Part shown: one piece after another, positions 16,534 through 25,802 of the stretch
Position numbering within the stretch: the first letter of the stretch is position 1
How the letters are laid out: every line of letters begins with the position of its first letter
DNA from: Corynebacterium accolens
GTDB taxonomy: Bacteria; Actinomycetota; Actinomycetes; Mycobacteriales; Mycobacteriaceae
Assembly: GCF_023520795.1 (NCBI RefSeq)
Contig: NZ_CP046605.1
Span: forward strand, 1,159,437 to 1,223,436
DNA: 64,000 nucleotides
Direction of reading: 5' to 3'
Program-made: the position numbers and the translations under genes
Notes under the pieces: model-generated
Database searches by the model: none
Told to the model about the DNA's origin: nothing
The model's input: only the letters and a program-made list of their open reading frames with translations

Positions 16534-17265
16534 TTAGCTGTATGCGCGGCAGATGAAAATCATGCTGCCTGGGAAAACTTCCCCGCGCTGCGGGGACCAC
16601 TGGCCCCACGTGATGTCTAAGCCTTCGGGCCATTCCGGTTCAATGATGTCCTCGATCAGAAATGGTCCGCGACATTGGAGCGCGCGGAACCAATCGCTGA
16701 TGGTGCGGTGAAATTCGGCGTAGGTGAGCGTCCCGGCGGAATCGTGTTCCAGATAGGCGCGGTCGAAGTAACTTATCTCAGCGGTGAGGCTGGTGGGATC
16801 ATCGGGGAAGATCCAGCGCATTGGGTGGGTCACGGAGAATACGAAGCGCCCACTTGGGCGCACAACGCGGGCAACTTCCGCGAGCGCGGCATCGAGATCG
16901 GCGAGGAAGGGGAATGCGCCGAATGCAGAGAATGCCACGTCAAAGGAGTCGGTGGCGTAGGGCAGTGCCAGCGCATCGGCTTGGATGAGCGCCAACCCGG
17001 GATCTGCGTGGGCGAGCATTCCGCGGGAAATATCGCAGCCGGTGGCAAAGCGGGCGCGGGTGCTGAGCCACTGGGTGCAGGCGGCAGAACCGCAGCCGAT
17101 TTCGAGGACGGCGGCAGAGGAGACATCGCCAAGCAGCTGCGCATCGGCCTCGTGCAGCATCTCTGGGCACCAATAAAAAGAGGAAAGGTACTCGGGGTGC
17201 TCGGCATGGTAGTTGGCCGCATCACCGTCCCAGTGGGATTGATTGGCGTGAGAAGGCGAAGTCAC
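16534..17265 (-). CDS. Class-I SAM-dependent methyltransferase
   Basis: The 243-residue protein has the Methyltransf_11 order: VLEIGCGSAACTQWL (motif I), GCDISRGMLAHA, DSFDVAFSAFGAFPFL and ALAEVARVVRPSGRFVFSVTHPM. The substrate is not evident. The N-terminal HWDGDAANYHAEHPEYLSS is shared with uncharacterised actinobacterial homologues. GTG 17265 is used as start, with GAAAGG about 12 bases upstream. It diverges from rpsA across a 249-base gap that must hold both promoters. Confidence 0.85.
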   Translation of the reverse strand: MTSPSHANQSHWDGDAANYHAEHPEYLSSFYWCPEMLHEADAQLLGDVSSAAVLEIGCGSAACTQWLSTRARFATGCDISRGMLAHADPGLALIQADALALPYATDSFDVAFSAFGAFPFLADLDAALAEVARVVRPSGRFVFSVTHPMRWIFPDDPTSLTAEISYFDRAYLEHDSAGTLTYAEFHRTISDWFRALQCRGPFLIEDIIEPEWPEGLDITWGQWSPQRGEVFPGSMIFICRAYS

Positions 17266-17514
17266 TGGGGTGGGTTACCTTTCTGGTTGGCGTCCAATAT
17301 TTGCCGTATAAGCTGGACAGATGTAGGCTTTTACAAGCATGTCTATGCCACGGGTTGTTGCAGGCTATTGTAGGAAAGCTTGGGGCAATCACGCGGCGGG
17401 ATCGAATGTGGCCTCTATCTCCTGTATTTGTGCAGCGCAGATGGGCTTTTAATTCGAGAGACACGCAGTTGTCCACGAACGATTTCCTACATTTATTCGG
17501 AGCATTTTTACAAT

Positions 17515-18978
17515 ATGCCATCTTCTACTACCCCTCAGGTTGCGATCAACGATATCGGAACCGCAGAGGACTTCCTCGCAGCTGTAGACGCCACCATCAA
17601 GTACTTCAACGATGGTGACATTGTCGGGGGTACCGTCGTCAAGGTTGACCACGACGAGGTACTGCTGGACATCGGATACAAGACCGAAGGTGTTATCCCT
17701 TCCCGCGAGCTGTCCATCAAGCACGACGTCAACCCCGACGAAGTTGTCGAGGTCGGCGATGAGGTTGACGCGCTTGTCCTGACTAAGGAGGACAAGGAAG
17801 GCCGCCTGATCCTGTCCAAGAAGCGCGCACAGTACGAGCGCGCTTGGGGCGCCATCGAGGAGCTGCAGGCCAAGGAAGAGCCGGTTACCGGTACCGTCAT
17901 CGAGGTCGTCAAGGGCGGCCTCATCCTGGACATCGGCCTGCGCGGCTTCCTGCCTGCTTCCCTCGTTGAGATGCGTCGCGTCCGCGACCTGGAGCCCTAC
18001 ATTGGCCAGGAGCTGGAAGCTAAGATCATCGAGCTGGACAAGCAGCGCAACAACGTTGTCCTGTCCCGCCGTGCATACCTGGAGCAGACCCAGTCCGAGG
18101 TCCGTTCCGAATTCCTGCACCAGCTGCAGAAGGGTCAGGTCCGCAAGGGCGTTGTCTCTTCCATCGTCAACTTCGGCGCCTTCGTCGATCTTGGCGGCGT
18201 CGACGGCCTGGTTCACGTGTCCGAGCTTTCCTGGAAGCACATCGACCACCCATCTGAGGTTGTCACCGTTGGTGACGAGGTAACCGTTGAGGTTCTGGAC
18301 GTTGATCTGGACCGCGAGCGCGTTTCCCTGTCCCTGAAGGCAACCCAGGAAGACCCATGGCGCGTCTTCGCCCGCACCCACGCTGTGGGCCAGATCGTTC
18401 CGGGCAAGGTCACCAAGCTCGTTCCGTTCGGTGCGTTCGTTCGCGTCGAGGAAGGCATCGAGGGCCTGGTTCACATCTCCGAGCTGGCTCAGCGCCACGT
18501 CGAGGTTCCGGACCAGGTTGTCACCGTTGGCCAGGAAGTTATGGTCAAGGTCATCGACATCGACCTCGAGCGTCGTCGTATCTCCTTGTCCGTCAAGCAG
18601 GCTGACGAGGACTACTCCGAAGAGTTCGATCCGTCCAAGTACGGCATGGCTGACTCCTACGACGAGCAGGGCAACTACGTGTTCCCAGAAGGCTTCGACC
18701 CGGACACCAACGAGTGGAAGGAAGGCTTCGACGAGCAGCGTCAGGCTTGGGAGGCACGCTACGCAGAGTCCGAGCGCCGCTTCAACCTGCACACCGCTCA
18801 GATCGAGCGCAACCGCGCTGCCGCCGCAGAGGCTGCAGAGTCCGCTGAAGCATCCTCCAACTACTCTTCTGACTCCACCGATGCAGCTCCGGCATCGGAG
18901 ACTCAGGCAGAGTCCGGCGGATCCTTGGCTTCTGACGAGCAGCTCGCCGCACTGCGCGACAAGCTCGCCGGCAACTAA
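17515..18978 (+). CDS. rpsA: 30S ribosomal protein S1
   Basis: S1 helps the 30S subunit bind mRNA. The 487-residue protein has four S1 (OB-fold) domains, recognisable by the repeated G-x-V-x-x-V/I...GAFV-x-L/V...G-L-V-H-I/V-SEL pattern, followed by an acidic, alanine- and serine-rich tail. ATG 17515 fits the known actinobacterial N-terminus (MPSSTTPQVAINDIG); GGAG lies about 11 bases upstream. The leader is roughly 200 bases. Codon use is strongly biased to C-ending codons, as expected for high expression, and this bias produces a long spurious frame on the other strand. Confidence 0.97.
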   Translation: MPSSTTPQVAINDIGTAEDFLAAVDATIKYFNDGDIVGGTVVKVDHDEVLLDIGYKTEGVIPSRELSIKHDVNPDEVVEVGDEVDALVLTKEDKEGRLILSKKRAQYERAWGAIEELQAKEEPVTGTVIEVVKGGLILDIGLRGFLPASLVEMRRVRDLEPYIGQELEAKIIELDKQRNNVVLSRRAYLEQTQSEVRSEFLHQLQKGQVRKGVVSSIVNFGAFVDLGGVDGLVHVSELSWKHIDHPSEVVTVGDEVTVEVLDVDLDRERVSLSLKATQEDPWRVFARTHAVGQIVPGKVTKLVPFGAFVRVEEGIEGLVHISELAQRHVEVPDQVVTVGQEVMVKVIDIDLERRRISLSVKQADEDYSEEFDPSKYGMADSYDEQGNYVFPEGFDPDTNEWKEGFDEQRQAWEARYAESERRFNLHTAQIERNRAAAAEAAESAEASSNYSSDSTDAAPASETQAESGGSLASDEQLAALRDKLAGN

Positions 18979-19031
18979 GACGCCTTTGGAGCTTAAGGTG
19001 AGATAGTCCCTAACTCCACGCAGCTGCACTA

Positions 19032-19070
19032 GCCGCGTCCTTCTCCTTCGGGGAGGCAGGACGCGGCTTT
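19032..19070 (+). terminator. rpsA terminator
   Basis: GCCGCGTCC (19032-19040) pairs perfectly with GGACGCGGC (19059-19067), followed by TTTGTGACTTTT. It lies 53 bases after the rpsA stop. Confidence 0.85.
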
Positions 19071-19090
19071 GTGACTTTTATGACAGTATA

Positions 19091-19104
19091 TGCAAACGAT
19101 TGCC
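19091..19104. promoter_or_regulatory. LacI-family-like operator palindrome upstream of ptsG
   Basis: TGCAAACGATTGCC is a near-palindrome with a central CG and GCAAnC/GnTTGC half-sites, the usual form of LacI/GalR-family operators. It lies 200 bases before the ptsG start. No LacI-type regulator is encoded in the window, so the binding protein is unknown. Confidence 0.45.
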
Positions 19105-19220
19105 CGGTATTTTTCGTTTGCGGGTTCTTGACCTGCGGCAAAGCAATGGCGCCTGCAAAAAAGACAACTATCCCCACTTAAGACCACTAAATTGGGCTTT
19201 TGTTTGTGTTGCCTCTCACT

Positions 19221-19264
19221 TATAATCCAAGTGTGACGTAATAGCCAGTTGAGTACTGACTATT
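19221..19264 (+). promoter_or_regulatory. ptsG promoter -10 and downstream palindrome
   Basis: A perfect TATAAT at 19221-19226 has no good -35. Starting 14 bases later is an inverted repeat, AATAGCCAGT (19240-19249) facing ACTGACTATT (19255-19264), which would lie in the first 35 bases of the transcript. It could be a repressor operator or an RNA stem. Glucose PTS genes in C. glutamicum are controlled by SugR and GntR-type regulators; I cannot say which, if any, binds here. Confidence 0.6.
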
Positions 19265-19291
19265 GTTTTGTCTTTATGCAAGGAGTATGAA

Positions 19292-21340
19292 GTGGCATCT
19301 GTGAAGGACACTTCCACACACATCATCGATAGCTTGGGCGGCGCCGATAACATCACGTCGCTGACGCACTGTGCGACGCGCCTGCGTTTTCAACTCGCTG
19401 ATGTGGGGAAAGTAGATCAGGAAAAGCTGGAAAGCGATACGGCCGTTCTCGGTTCCGTCACGCAGGGTACCCATGGCTACCAGGTAGTCATGGGTGGCGG
19501 CGTGGCCAGCTACTACGGCGAAATCATCAAGGACCCTGGGGTCAATCCGCCGGATGAGGAGGCCTCCTCATCTAAGAAGAACTACGACGGTGTGCGCGGT
19601 AAGTACGATTGGATCGACTACTGCTTCGAGTTCCTCTCTGATACCTTCCGCCCGATTCTGTGGGCGCTGCTTGGTGCCTCCCTCATCATCACGCTGCTGG
19701 TGCTGGCGGATACCATTGGCATTCAAGACTTTCGCGCGCCGTTGGAAGAACAGCCTGAGGGCTACCGCTTGGCCCACGCGATGTTCCAGTCGGTCTTCTA
19801 CTTCCTGCCGGTGATGGTGGGTGCCACCGCCGCGCAGAAGTTGGGCGCGAATATGTGGGTCTCGGCCGCCATTCCGGCCGCTTTGCTCACGCCGGAATTC
19901 ATGTCCCTGGGTGAACAGGGCGATACCGTCAACGTCTTCGGCCTGCCGCTGGTGATTAACTCTTACGGCTCCCAGGTATTCCCGCCGATTTTGGCCGCCA
20001 TCGGCCTGTTCTGGGTGGAAAAGGGCTTGAAGAAGATCATCCCGAGCGCCGTACACATGGTCTTCGTGCCATTCTTCTCGCTGCTCATCATGATTCCGGC
20101 TACGGCCTTCCTGCTCGGCCCATTCGGCATCGGCGTGGGCAATGGCATCTCTTGGGTACTGTTCCAGATCAATGACTTCTCGCCGTTCATCCTGGCCATT
20201 GTCATTCCGCTGTTGTACCCGTTCCTGGTGCCCATGGGCCTGCACTGGCCGCTCAACGTGATCATGATTCAAAACATCACGACTTACGGCTACGACTTCA
20301 TCCAAGGCCCGATGGGTGCGTGGAACTTTGCCTGCTTCGGCGTCACCGGCGCCGTAATGGTCATCTCCATGAAGGAGAAGAACAACTCCATGCGCCAGGT
20401 TTCCGTCGGTGCATTCGCAGCCGGCATGCTCGGCGGTATTTCGGAGCCGTCCCTCTACGGCATCTTGCTCCGCTTCCGCCGCACCTACTACCGCCTGCTG
20501 CCGGGTTGTGCCATCGGTGGCGCAGTGATGGGGCTTTTCGATGTCCGCGCTAACGCCTTCGTCTTCACCTCCATCTTGACCACCCCAGCCATGATCCCGC
20601 ACGTGGGCTACGTCATCGGCATCGCCGTGGCATTCTTCACCTCCTTCTCCCTCACGCTGCTGTTTGGTTACCGCACCGCAGAGGAAAAGCAGGCCGACCT
20701 CGAGCGCATCGCCCGCGAAAATAACGAGACCGTGGAAGAGGTTGCTAGCCGCTCCGAGTCCCGCATCATCGGAGGATCCGATGATGAGTCGGACGGTTCC
20801 GAGAATGCACAGGCTGCAGGGGTTGCTGCTGCCACCGGAATCGCCACCAAGGAAGCAGAACAGGCAATCATGAAGCTGGACTCTCCTTTGGAGGGCGAGG
20901 CAGTGGACCTGTCCGAGGTACCGGATCCCATCTTCGCTGGCGCCAAGCTTGGGCCGGGCGCTGCCGTGAAGCCAACCGGCAATACCGTCTACGCGCCTGC
21001 CGATGGCACCGTGCTCACCGTCCAAAAGTCCGGCCACGCGATCGGTCTGAACCTGGATAACGGCGTACAGCTGCTCATCCATGTTGGCCTAGACACCGTG
21101 GAACTGGGCGGCGAGGGATTTGATGTCCACGTGGAAAAGAAGCAGCGCGTTTCCGCTGGCGATAAGCTCATCAGCTTTGACGCAGACTTCATTAAGTCCA
21201 AGGACTACAACCTGATTACCCCGGTCGTTGTTACCAACGCCAAGAAATTTGGTTCCGTGAGCGGCGCTACCGGCGCTGTCACCCCAAGCGATGAACTCTT
21301 GCAGGTTCATCCAAAGCTGGAAGAAGAACTCGAGTCCTAA
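19292..21340 (+). CDS. ptsG: Glucose-specific PTS permease EIIBCA
   Basis: PtsG imports glucose and phosphorylates it. The 682-residue protein has domains in the order EIIB (phosphorylated Cys27 in THCATRLRF), EIIC (multi-span channel containing GGISEPSLYG, which binds sugar), a low-complexity linker near 490-530, and EIIA (phosphorylated His597 in IHVGLDTVELGG). Length, domain order and long identical stretches fit my memory of C. glutamicum PtsG, which also sits between rpsA and coaE. GTG 19292 has AAGGAG seven bases upstream. HPr and EI are not in the window. Confidence 0.94.
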   Translation: MASVKDTSTHIIDSLGGADNITSLTHCATRLRFQLADVGKVDQEKLESDTAVLGSVTQGTHGYQVVMGGGVASYYGEIIKDPGVNPPDEEASSSKKNYDGVRGKYDWIDYCFEFLSDTFRPILWALLGASLIITLLVLADTIGIQDFRAPLEEQPEGYRLAHAMFQSVFYFLPVMVGATAAQKLGANMWVSAAIPAALLTPEFMSLGEQGDTVNVFGLPLVINSYGSQVFPPILAAIGLFWVEKGLKKIIPSAVHMVFVPFFSLLIMIPATAFLLGPFGIGVGNGISWVLFQINDFSPFILAIVIPLLYPFLVPMGLHWPLNVIMIQNITTYGYDFIQGPMGAWNFACFGVTGAVMVISMKEKNNSMRQVSVGAFAAGMLGGISEPSLYGILLRFRRTYYRLLPGCAIGGAVMGLFDVRANAFVFTSILTTPAMIPHVGYVIGIAVAFFTSFSLTLLFGYRTAEEKQADLERIARENNETVEEVASRSESRIIGGSDDESDGSENAQAAGVAAATGIATKEAEQAIMKLDSPLEGEAVDLSEVPDPIFAGAKLGPGAAVKPTGNTVYAPADGTVLTVQKSGHAIGLNLDNGVQLLIHVGLDTVELGGEGFDVHVEKKQRVSAGDKLISFDADFIKSKDYNLITPVVVTNAKKFGSVSGATGAVTPSDELLQVHPKLEEELES

Positions 21341-21362
21341 AGGCACTCTTAAATTCCGCAGC

Positions 21363-21395
21363 AAGGAGCCCAGGCAGTCGTGCCGGGCTCCTTTT
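21363..21395 (+). terminator. ptsG terminator
   Basis: GGAGCCC (21365-21371) and GGGCTCC (21385-21391) form a perfect stem followed by TTTT, 24 bases after the ptsG stop. Confidence 0.88.
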
Positions 21396-21413
21396 CGCGT
21401 ACCCTGGTATCTT

Positions 21414-22016
21414 ATGAAGCTAATCGGATTAACCGGGGGAATCGGCAGCGGGAAATCTACGGTAGCGAAGCTGTGCGCTCAGCGCGGCTGGCGGGTGGTG
21501 GACGCAGATCGCATAGCGAGGGACATCGTCAAGCCTGGCCAACCGGCGTTAGCCGAGCTAGCAGAGAAATTTGGCCAGGACATCCTGCAGGAAGATGGCA
21601 GTCTCGACCGTAAGGAACTAGCCCGCCGTGCGTTCGTGGATAAGGAGCACACCGAGCTCCTGAATTCGATTACACACCCGCGTATCCAAAAAGAGACCCA
21701 GCGACAATTTGCTGCTGCGCGCGAAGAGGGCGTTGATTTTACGGTTTATGATATGCCGCTGCTGGTGGATAATGGGCTCGACGGGGATATGGATTTTGTC
21801 ATCGTCGTTGACGTGGATCCAGAAGAGAGGGTGCGTCGTCTCGTGGAGTTCCGCGGACTCGATGAAGCAGACGCGCGCAAAAGGATTAACGCCCAGATTT
21901 CTGATGACAAGCGGCTCGCGGCAGCAAGCCATGTCATAGATAATAACGGCACGCAGGAACAACTGGCCGAGCGTGCAGCGGCGGTCTGCGATGAGATTGA
22001 GGCGGCGTCTTCTTAA
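21414..22016 (+). CDS. coaE: Dephospho-CoA kinase
   Basis: CoaE phosphorylates the ribose 3'-OH of dephospho-CoA, completing CoA. The 200-residue protein begins with the P-loop GLTGGIGSGKST and contains DADRIARDIVKPG and the lid region with RISAQ-like RINAQISDDKRLA near the end, all typical. ATG 21414 gives the standard N-terminus directly ahead of the P-loop. There is no ribosome-binding site; TACCCT ends eight bases upstream, so translation may be leaderless. coaD lies 15 kb away. Confidence 0.95.
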   Translation: MKLIGLTGGIGSGKSTVAKLCAQRGWRVVDADRIARDIVKPGQPALAELAEKFGQDILQEDGSLDRKELARRAFVDKEHTELLNSITHPRIQKETQRQFAAAREEGVDFTVYDMPLLVDNGLDGDMDFVIVVDVDPEERVRRLVEFRGLDEADARKRINAQISDDKRLAAASHVIDNNGTQEQLAERAAAVCDEIEAASS

Positions 22017-22077
22017 CCTTAACCTTTTTGGTAAGTAGCGTTAACGTCTTTTCCTATTAACGTTTACTTTTGGTCCC

Positions 22078-22083
22078 TACACT
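22078..22083 (+). promoter_or_regulatory. -10 element, leaderless start of DUF4259 gene
   Basis: TACACT followed by eight bases and GTG 22092; no ribosome-binding site. Confidence 0.5.
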
Positions 22084-22091
22084 ATTTGAGC

Positions 22092-22454
22092 GTGGGAACT
22101 TGGGGCACTGGACCATTCGATAATCACGCGGCGCGAGACGTACTCGATAGCCTGCGGAATGGTTCTTTTGATCTCCGGCACTTTCAGCGCTCGTGCGGCA
22201 CTGGAGTGCTCGATTCCGATGAAGCCGAAGCGGTCATCGCATTAGGGGCGCTGACGAAGCTGCCTGCCGATGGCCTGCCGGACGGCGTAGCCCCAAGGGA
22301 TTTGGTGTCCCTTTATACCCCTCAATCTAAGGCGTGGCTGCGCCGGCGCATCAACCAAGCGATGTGCTCTGATTCCTCGTCGGTCTACGCGCTATGGGAA
22401 CCGACAGGTGAGCTCGACCAGTGGTTGCACACCGCCCAGGCCGCGCTGCCGTGA
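22092..22454 (+). CDS. DUF4259 domain protein
   Basis: The 120-residue protein starts with (M)GTWGTGPFDNHAARDVLDSL, the hallmark of DUF4259, in which a GxWGxGxFDND-type segment is followed by an alpha-helical domain. The function of the family is unknown. It is small, soluble and has no transmembrane segment. GTG 22092 fits the conserved start and the promoter spacing; TTG 22086 would add two residues. It is followed 39 bases later by uvrB, which has its own promoter. Confidence 0.8.
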   Translation: MGTWGTGPFDNHAARDVLDSLRNGSFDLRHFQRSCGTGVLDSDEAEAVIALGALTKLPADGLPDGVAPRDLVSLYTPQSKAWLRRRINQAMCSDSSSVYALWEPTGELDQWLHTAQAALP

Positions 22455-22480
22455 AATGGCTAGCAGGAGCGGATAAGCAG

Positions 22481-22486
22481 TAGAAT
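22481..22486 (+). promoter_or_regulatory. -10 element of uvrB, leaderless start
   Basis: TAGAAT followed by exactly seven bases and ATG 22494, with no ribosome-binding site between. Confidence 0.65.
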
Positions 22487-22493
22487 AGCGGGC

Positions 22494-24587
22494 ATGGCTT
22501 TTGCTGCTGAACATCCCCTTATTCCAAATTCTGAACACCGCGTCGTCGGCGAGGTAGAACGCACCCCCGGCAAGTTTCAGGTCGTTTCTGATTATGAACC
22601 CGCAGGTGACCAGCCTGCGGCCATCAAGGAGCTTGATGAGCGCCTCAACCGCGACGAGCGCGACGTTGTGCTCATGGGCGCAACCGGTACGGGTAAGTCC
22701 GCGACGGCCGCGTGGCTGATTGAAAAGCAGCAGCGGCCCACGCTAGTGATGGCACCCAATAAAACCTTGGCCGCACAGCTGGCCAATGAGCTGCGCCAAT
22801 TATTGCCCAATAACGCGGTGGAATACTTCGTCTCCTATTACGACTACTATCAGCCAGAAGCCTATATCGCGCAGACCGATACCTATATCGAAAAAGACTC
22901 CTCCATTAATGAGGACGTCGAGCGCCTGCGCCACTCGGCCACCTCTGGGCTGCTCTCGCGGCGCGATGTTGTGGTGGTCTCCTCGGTCTCGTGTATCTAC
23001 GGCTTGGGTACCCCGCAATCCTATTTGGATCGCTCGGTGATTATCGCCGTCGACGAGGAGCTCGATAGGGACCGTTTCTTAAGGCTGTTAGTAGATATCC
23101 AATATGAGCGCAACGATGTGGGCTTTACCCGCGGTACCTTCCGCGTCAAGGGTGATACGGTCGATATCATTCCGGCATATGAGGAACGCGCGGTGCGCAT
23201 CGAGTTCTTCGGCGATGATATTGATTCGCTGTACTATATCCACCCAGTGACAGGTGATGTTATCGAGCAGGTCGATGAAGTGCGCATTTTCCCCGCCACG
23301 CACTACGTGGCCGGCCCAGAGCGCATGGAAAAAGCCGTGGCCGATATCAAGGAAGAATTGGCTGAGCGCCTAGAAGATCTAGAAAACCGTGGCAAGCTGT
23401 TGGAAGCGCAACGGCTGCGCATGCGCACGGAATATGACCTAGAGATGATCGAGCAGGTGGGGTTCTGTTCCGGCATTGAGAACTACTCCCGCCACGTGGA
23501 TGGCCGCCCGGCGGGTTCCGCGCCAGCCACGCTCTTGGACTATTTCCCAGAGGATTTTCTTACCATCATCGATGAGTCCCACGTGACCGTGCCACAGATC
23601 GGCGGCATGTACGAAGGCGATATGTCGCGCAAGCGAAACCTGGTGGAGTTTGGCTTCCGCCTTCCCTCCGCGGTGGATAACCGGCCACTGACCTTTGACG
23701 AATTTGAAGAGCGCGTTGGTCAAACCGTTTATATGTCCGCTACCCCTGGCGATTTCGAAATGACCTCCTCCGGCGGCGAGTTTGTCGAGCAGGTCATTCG
23801 ACCGACTGGCCTGGTCGATCCTAAGGTCACGGTGAAGCCCACAAAGGGCCAGATCGATGACCTCATTGATGAGGTCCGCGGCCGCATTGCCTCTAAGGAG
23901 CGCGTTCTGGTCACCACCTTGACCAAGCGCATGGCAGAAGACCTGACGGATTACCTCTTGGAGCAGGGGATTAAGGTCCGCTACCTGCACTCGGATATCG
24001 ATACGCTGCAGCGCGTGGAGTTGCTGCGCCAATTGCGCCAGGGCGAATTCGACGTGCTCGTGGGCATCAACCTCTTGCGCGAGGGCTTGGACTTGCCCGA
24101 GGTCTCGCTCGTGGCGATCCTCGATGCGGATAAGGAAGGCTTCTTGCGCTCGACAACATCGCTCATCCAGACCATTGGCCGCGCTGCCCGTAACGTATCG
24201 GGCGAGGTCATCATGTATGCGGATAAAATCACCGACTCGATGCAAGAAGCCATCGATGAAACGGAGCGCCGCCGCGAGAAGCAGATTGCCTATAACAAGG
24301 AACACGGCGTGGATCCGCAGCCGCTGCGCAAGAAGATCGCGGATATCTTGGACCAAGTCTATGAGAATAATGGGGAAGAGGCCGCCGAGTCGGATCCTTC
24401 GGCGGTGGTGGAAAAGCTCGACGTGTCCAGCATGGCCACCGATGAGGTTGAGGCTCTCATTAATGACCTGCAGGCACAGATGGGTGCTGCCGCGCGCGAG
24501 TTGAAATTCGAGCTAGCCGGCCGGCTGCGCGATGAGATTGCTGATTTGAAGAAGGAGCTGCGCGGCCTAAAGGAAGCCGGAATTTAA
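22494..24587 (+). CDS. uvrB: Excinuclease ABC subunit B
   Basis: UvrB verifies damage and prepares the incision by UvrC in nucleotide-excision repair. The 697-residue protein is complete: Walker [11 protein letters not shown] near residue 63, the beta-hairpin region [15 protein letters not shown] box ([11 protein letters not shown]), helicase motifs V and VI ([23 protein letters not shown]), and a C-terminal UVR domain ([27 protein letters not shown]) that contacts UvrC. Partner uvrA is 7 kb downstream on the same strand; uvrC is not in the window. Confidence 0.98.
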   Translation: MAFAAEHPLIPNSEHRVVGEVERTPGKFQVVSDYEPAGDQPAAIKELDERLNRDERDVVLMGATGTGKSATAAWLIEKQQRPTLVMAPNKTLAAQLANELRQLLPNNAVEYFVSYYDYYQPEAYIAQTDTYIEKDSSINEDVERLRHSATSGLLSRRDVVVVSSVSCIYGLGTPQSYLDRSVIIAVDEELDRDRFLRLLVDIQYERNDVGFTRGTFRVKGDTVDIIPAYEERAVRIEFFGDDIDSLYYIHPVTGDVIEQVDEVRIFPATHYVAGPERMEKAVADIKEELAERLEDLENRGKLLEAQRLRMRTEYDLEMIEQVGFCSGIENYSRHVDGRPAGSAPATLLDYFPEDFLTIIDESHVTVPQIGGMYEGDMSRKRNLVEFGFRLPSAVDNRPLTFDEFEERVGQTVYMSATPGDFEMTSSGGEFVEQVIRPTGLVDPKVTVKPTKGQIDDLIDEVRGRIASKERVLVTTLTKRMAEDLTDYLLEQGIKVRYLHSDIDTLQRVELLRQLRQGEFDVLVGINLLREGLDLPEVSLVAILDADKEGFLRSTTSLIQTIGRAARNVSGEVIMYADKITDSMQEAIDETERRREKQIAYNKEHGVDPQPLRKKIADILDQVYENNGEEAAESDPSAVVEKLDVSSMATDEVEALINDLQAQMGAAARELKFELAGRLRDEIADLKKELRGLKEAGI

Positions 24588-24671
24588 CGCCGCTCGCAGT
24601 GTCTCAGTAACAGGCTCCCCCTAAAAGTGCGCACTACTGCAACCATAGGCTTATTGGTTCGGCGTCCTGAC

Positions 24672-24677
24672 TATACT
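24672..24677 (+). promoter_or_regulatory. -10 element before the first universal stress gene
   Basis: TATACT, 59 bases before the start codon; the -35 is weak. A clear AAGGAG ribosome-binding site precedes the ATG. Confidence 0.5.
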
Positions 24678-24736
24678 GGGGGCGACTAAAAGCCGGTTCA
24701 ATGTGCCGACCTAGTAATTCACCAGCAAGGAGAATC

Positions 24737-25189
24737 ATGCTTACGTATCACACCATCGCCGTCGGTACCGATGGCTCCGAAACTTCCCTGCGCGCCGTGC
24801 GCTCGGCAGCATCCATGGCGCGGGCATACGATGCCAAGCTCATCATCGTCTCCGCAGCCTATAACCATTCTGGCTCCATGCTCGGCGCCCCCAGCGGTGA
24901 GGGCTCCAGGCTACCGGTGGTCAGCGAAGAAATGGCCGATACCTACCTCACGAACGCGCAGCGGATTGCCGAGTCCGAAGGTGCGGAAAACATTGAGGTG
25001 GTCACCACCCCCGGTGACCCCGTCAACGCCTTAATCGAGGTCACGGAGAAATACGACGTTGAGCTCCTAGTCGTGGGCAACCGCGGTGTTAATTCCGTGC
25101 GCGGGCGCGTTTTTGGCTCGGTGCCAACGGAACTTACCCATAAATCCAAGGTGGATGTCGTGGTGGTTAACACGAGTGAAAAACGTTAA
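24737..25189 (+). CDS. Universal stress protein (UspA family)
   Basis: A 150-residue single Usp domain. It begins TIAVGTDGSETSLRAV (nucleotide-binding start of the fold) and contains the C-terminal ATP-binding pattern VVGNRGVNSVRGRVFGSVPTEL, i.e. G-2x-G-9x-G-S/T, so it is likely an ATP-binding member. ATG 24737 has AAGGAG nine bases upstream. The following gene encodes a paralogue, probably the result of a tandem duplication. The role in stress survival is inferred from the family. Confidence 0.9.
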   Translation: MLTYHTIAVGTDGSETSLRAVRSAASMARAYDAKLIIVSAAYNHSGSMLGAPSGEGSRLPVVSEEMADTYLTNAQRIAESEGAENIEVVTTPGDPVNALIEVTEKYDVELLVVGNRGVNSVRGRVFGSVPTELTHKSKVDVVVVNTSEKR

Positions 25190-25272
25190 TCACTTTTCAT
25201 TGTTAGACTTGCAGTAACGCCAAGTTGGCACACTAGAATAGTTAGGGTACACACCCACAAAGAAAGGTCATC

Positions 25273-25713
25273 ATGAGCGACTACAGCACGATTGTTGTCG
25301 GTACTGACGGTTCCAAGTCCTCCCTCCTCGCCGTGGAGCGAGCAGCCAAGATTGCCGCTGCATTCGATGCCACGCTGATCATCGGTTGTGCTTACTACGA
25401 GAATCAAGAGCAGGCTTCGAAGACCTTGCGTCAGGATTCCGTCACTATTCTTGGTGATGAGAAAGCCGAAGCCAACCTGCATGCAGGCAAGGAAGAAGCG
25501 GAAAAGCACGGGGTTTCCAAGGTAGAAACCGCCGTCCGCCCTGGCACGCCGGTGCAAGCCCTGATGTCCATTGTCAATGACAATGATGCAGACCTGCTCA
25601 TCGTTGGTAACCGCGGCATTAATTCCCTGACCGGTCGTCTACTCGGCTCTGTGCCAGCGGATGTGGCGCGTCAGTCCGATTGTGACGTCATGATTGTTCA
25701 CACCGTTAATTAA
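25273..25713 (+). CDS. Universal stress protein (UspA family), tandem paralogue
   Basis: A 146-residue Usp domain with TIVVGTDGSKSSLLAV at the start and IVGNRGINSLTGRLLGSVPADV near the end, again the ATP-binding G-2x-G-9x-G-S/T motif. It resembles the preceding protein over its whole length. An AAAGG site lies upstream of ATG 25273, and a TAGAAT -10 at 25234-25239 suggests its own promoter. It is followed by a strong terminator. Confidence 0.9.
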   Translation: MSDYSTIVVGTDGSKSSLLAVERAAKIAAAFDATLIIGCAYYENQEQASKTLRQDSVTILGDEKAEANLHAGKEEAEKHGVSKVETAVRPGTPVQALMSIVNDNDADLLIVGNRGINSLTGRLLGSVPADVARQSDCDVMIVHTVN

Positions 25714-25744
25714 TCTAGGCCTTCGCCTGACCGGCTTTCGCCTT

Positions 25745-25788
25745 ACCCACCGCAGCGAGTCCACCTCTGGATTCGCGCGGTGGGTTTT
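25745..25788 (+). terminator. Terminator between universal stress gene and helicase
   Basis: ACCCACCGC (25745-25753) pairs with GCGGTGGGT (25777-25785), with further pairing inside (GCGAGTCC / GGATTCGC), then TTTT. It may also serve the convergent helicase gene. Confidence 0.85.
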
Positions 25789-25802
25789 GTGATCCCAGCG
25801 GG

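Noticed and set aside
17449-19029. A 526-codon open frame on the minus strand across rpsA
   Set aside because: It is the mirror of rpsA codon bias (few stop-complement codons); the plus strand has full S1 domains and the minus frame has no recognisable domain or start signal.
19568-21082. A 504-codon minus-strand frame inside ptsG
   Set aside because: Shadow of the PTS permease; composition (His-, Glu-rich) is that of an antisense frame, with no promoter or ribosome-binding site.
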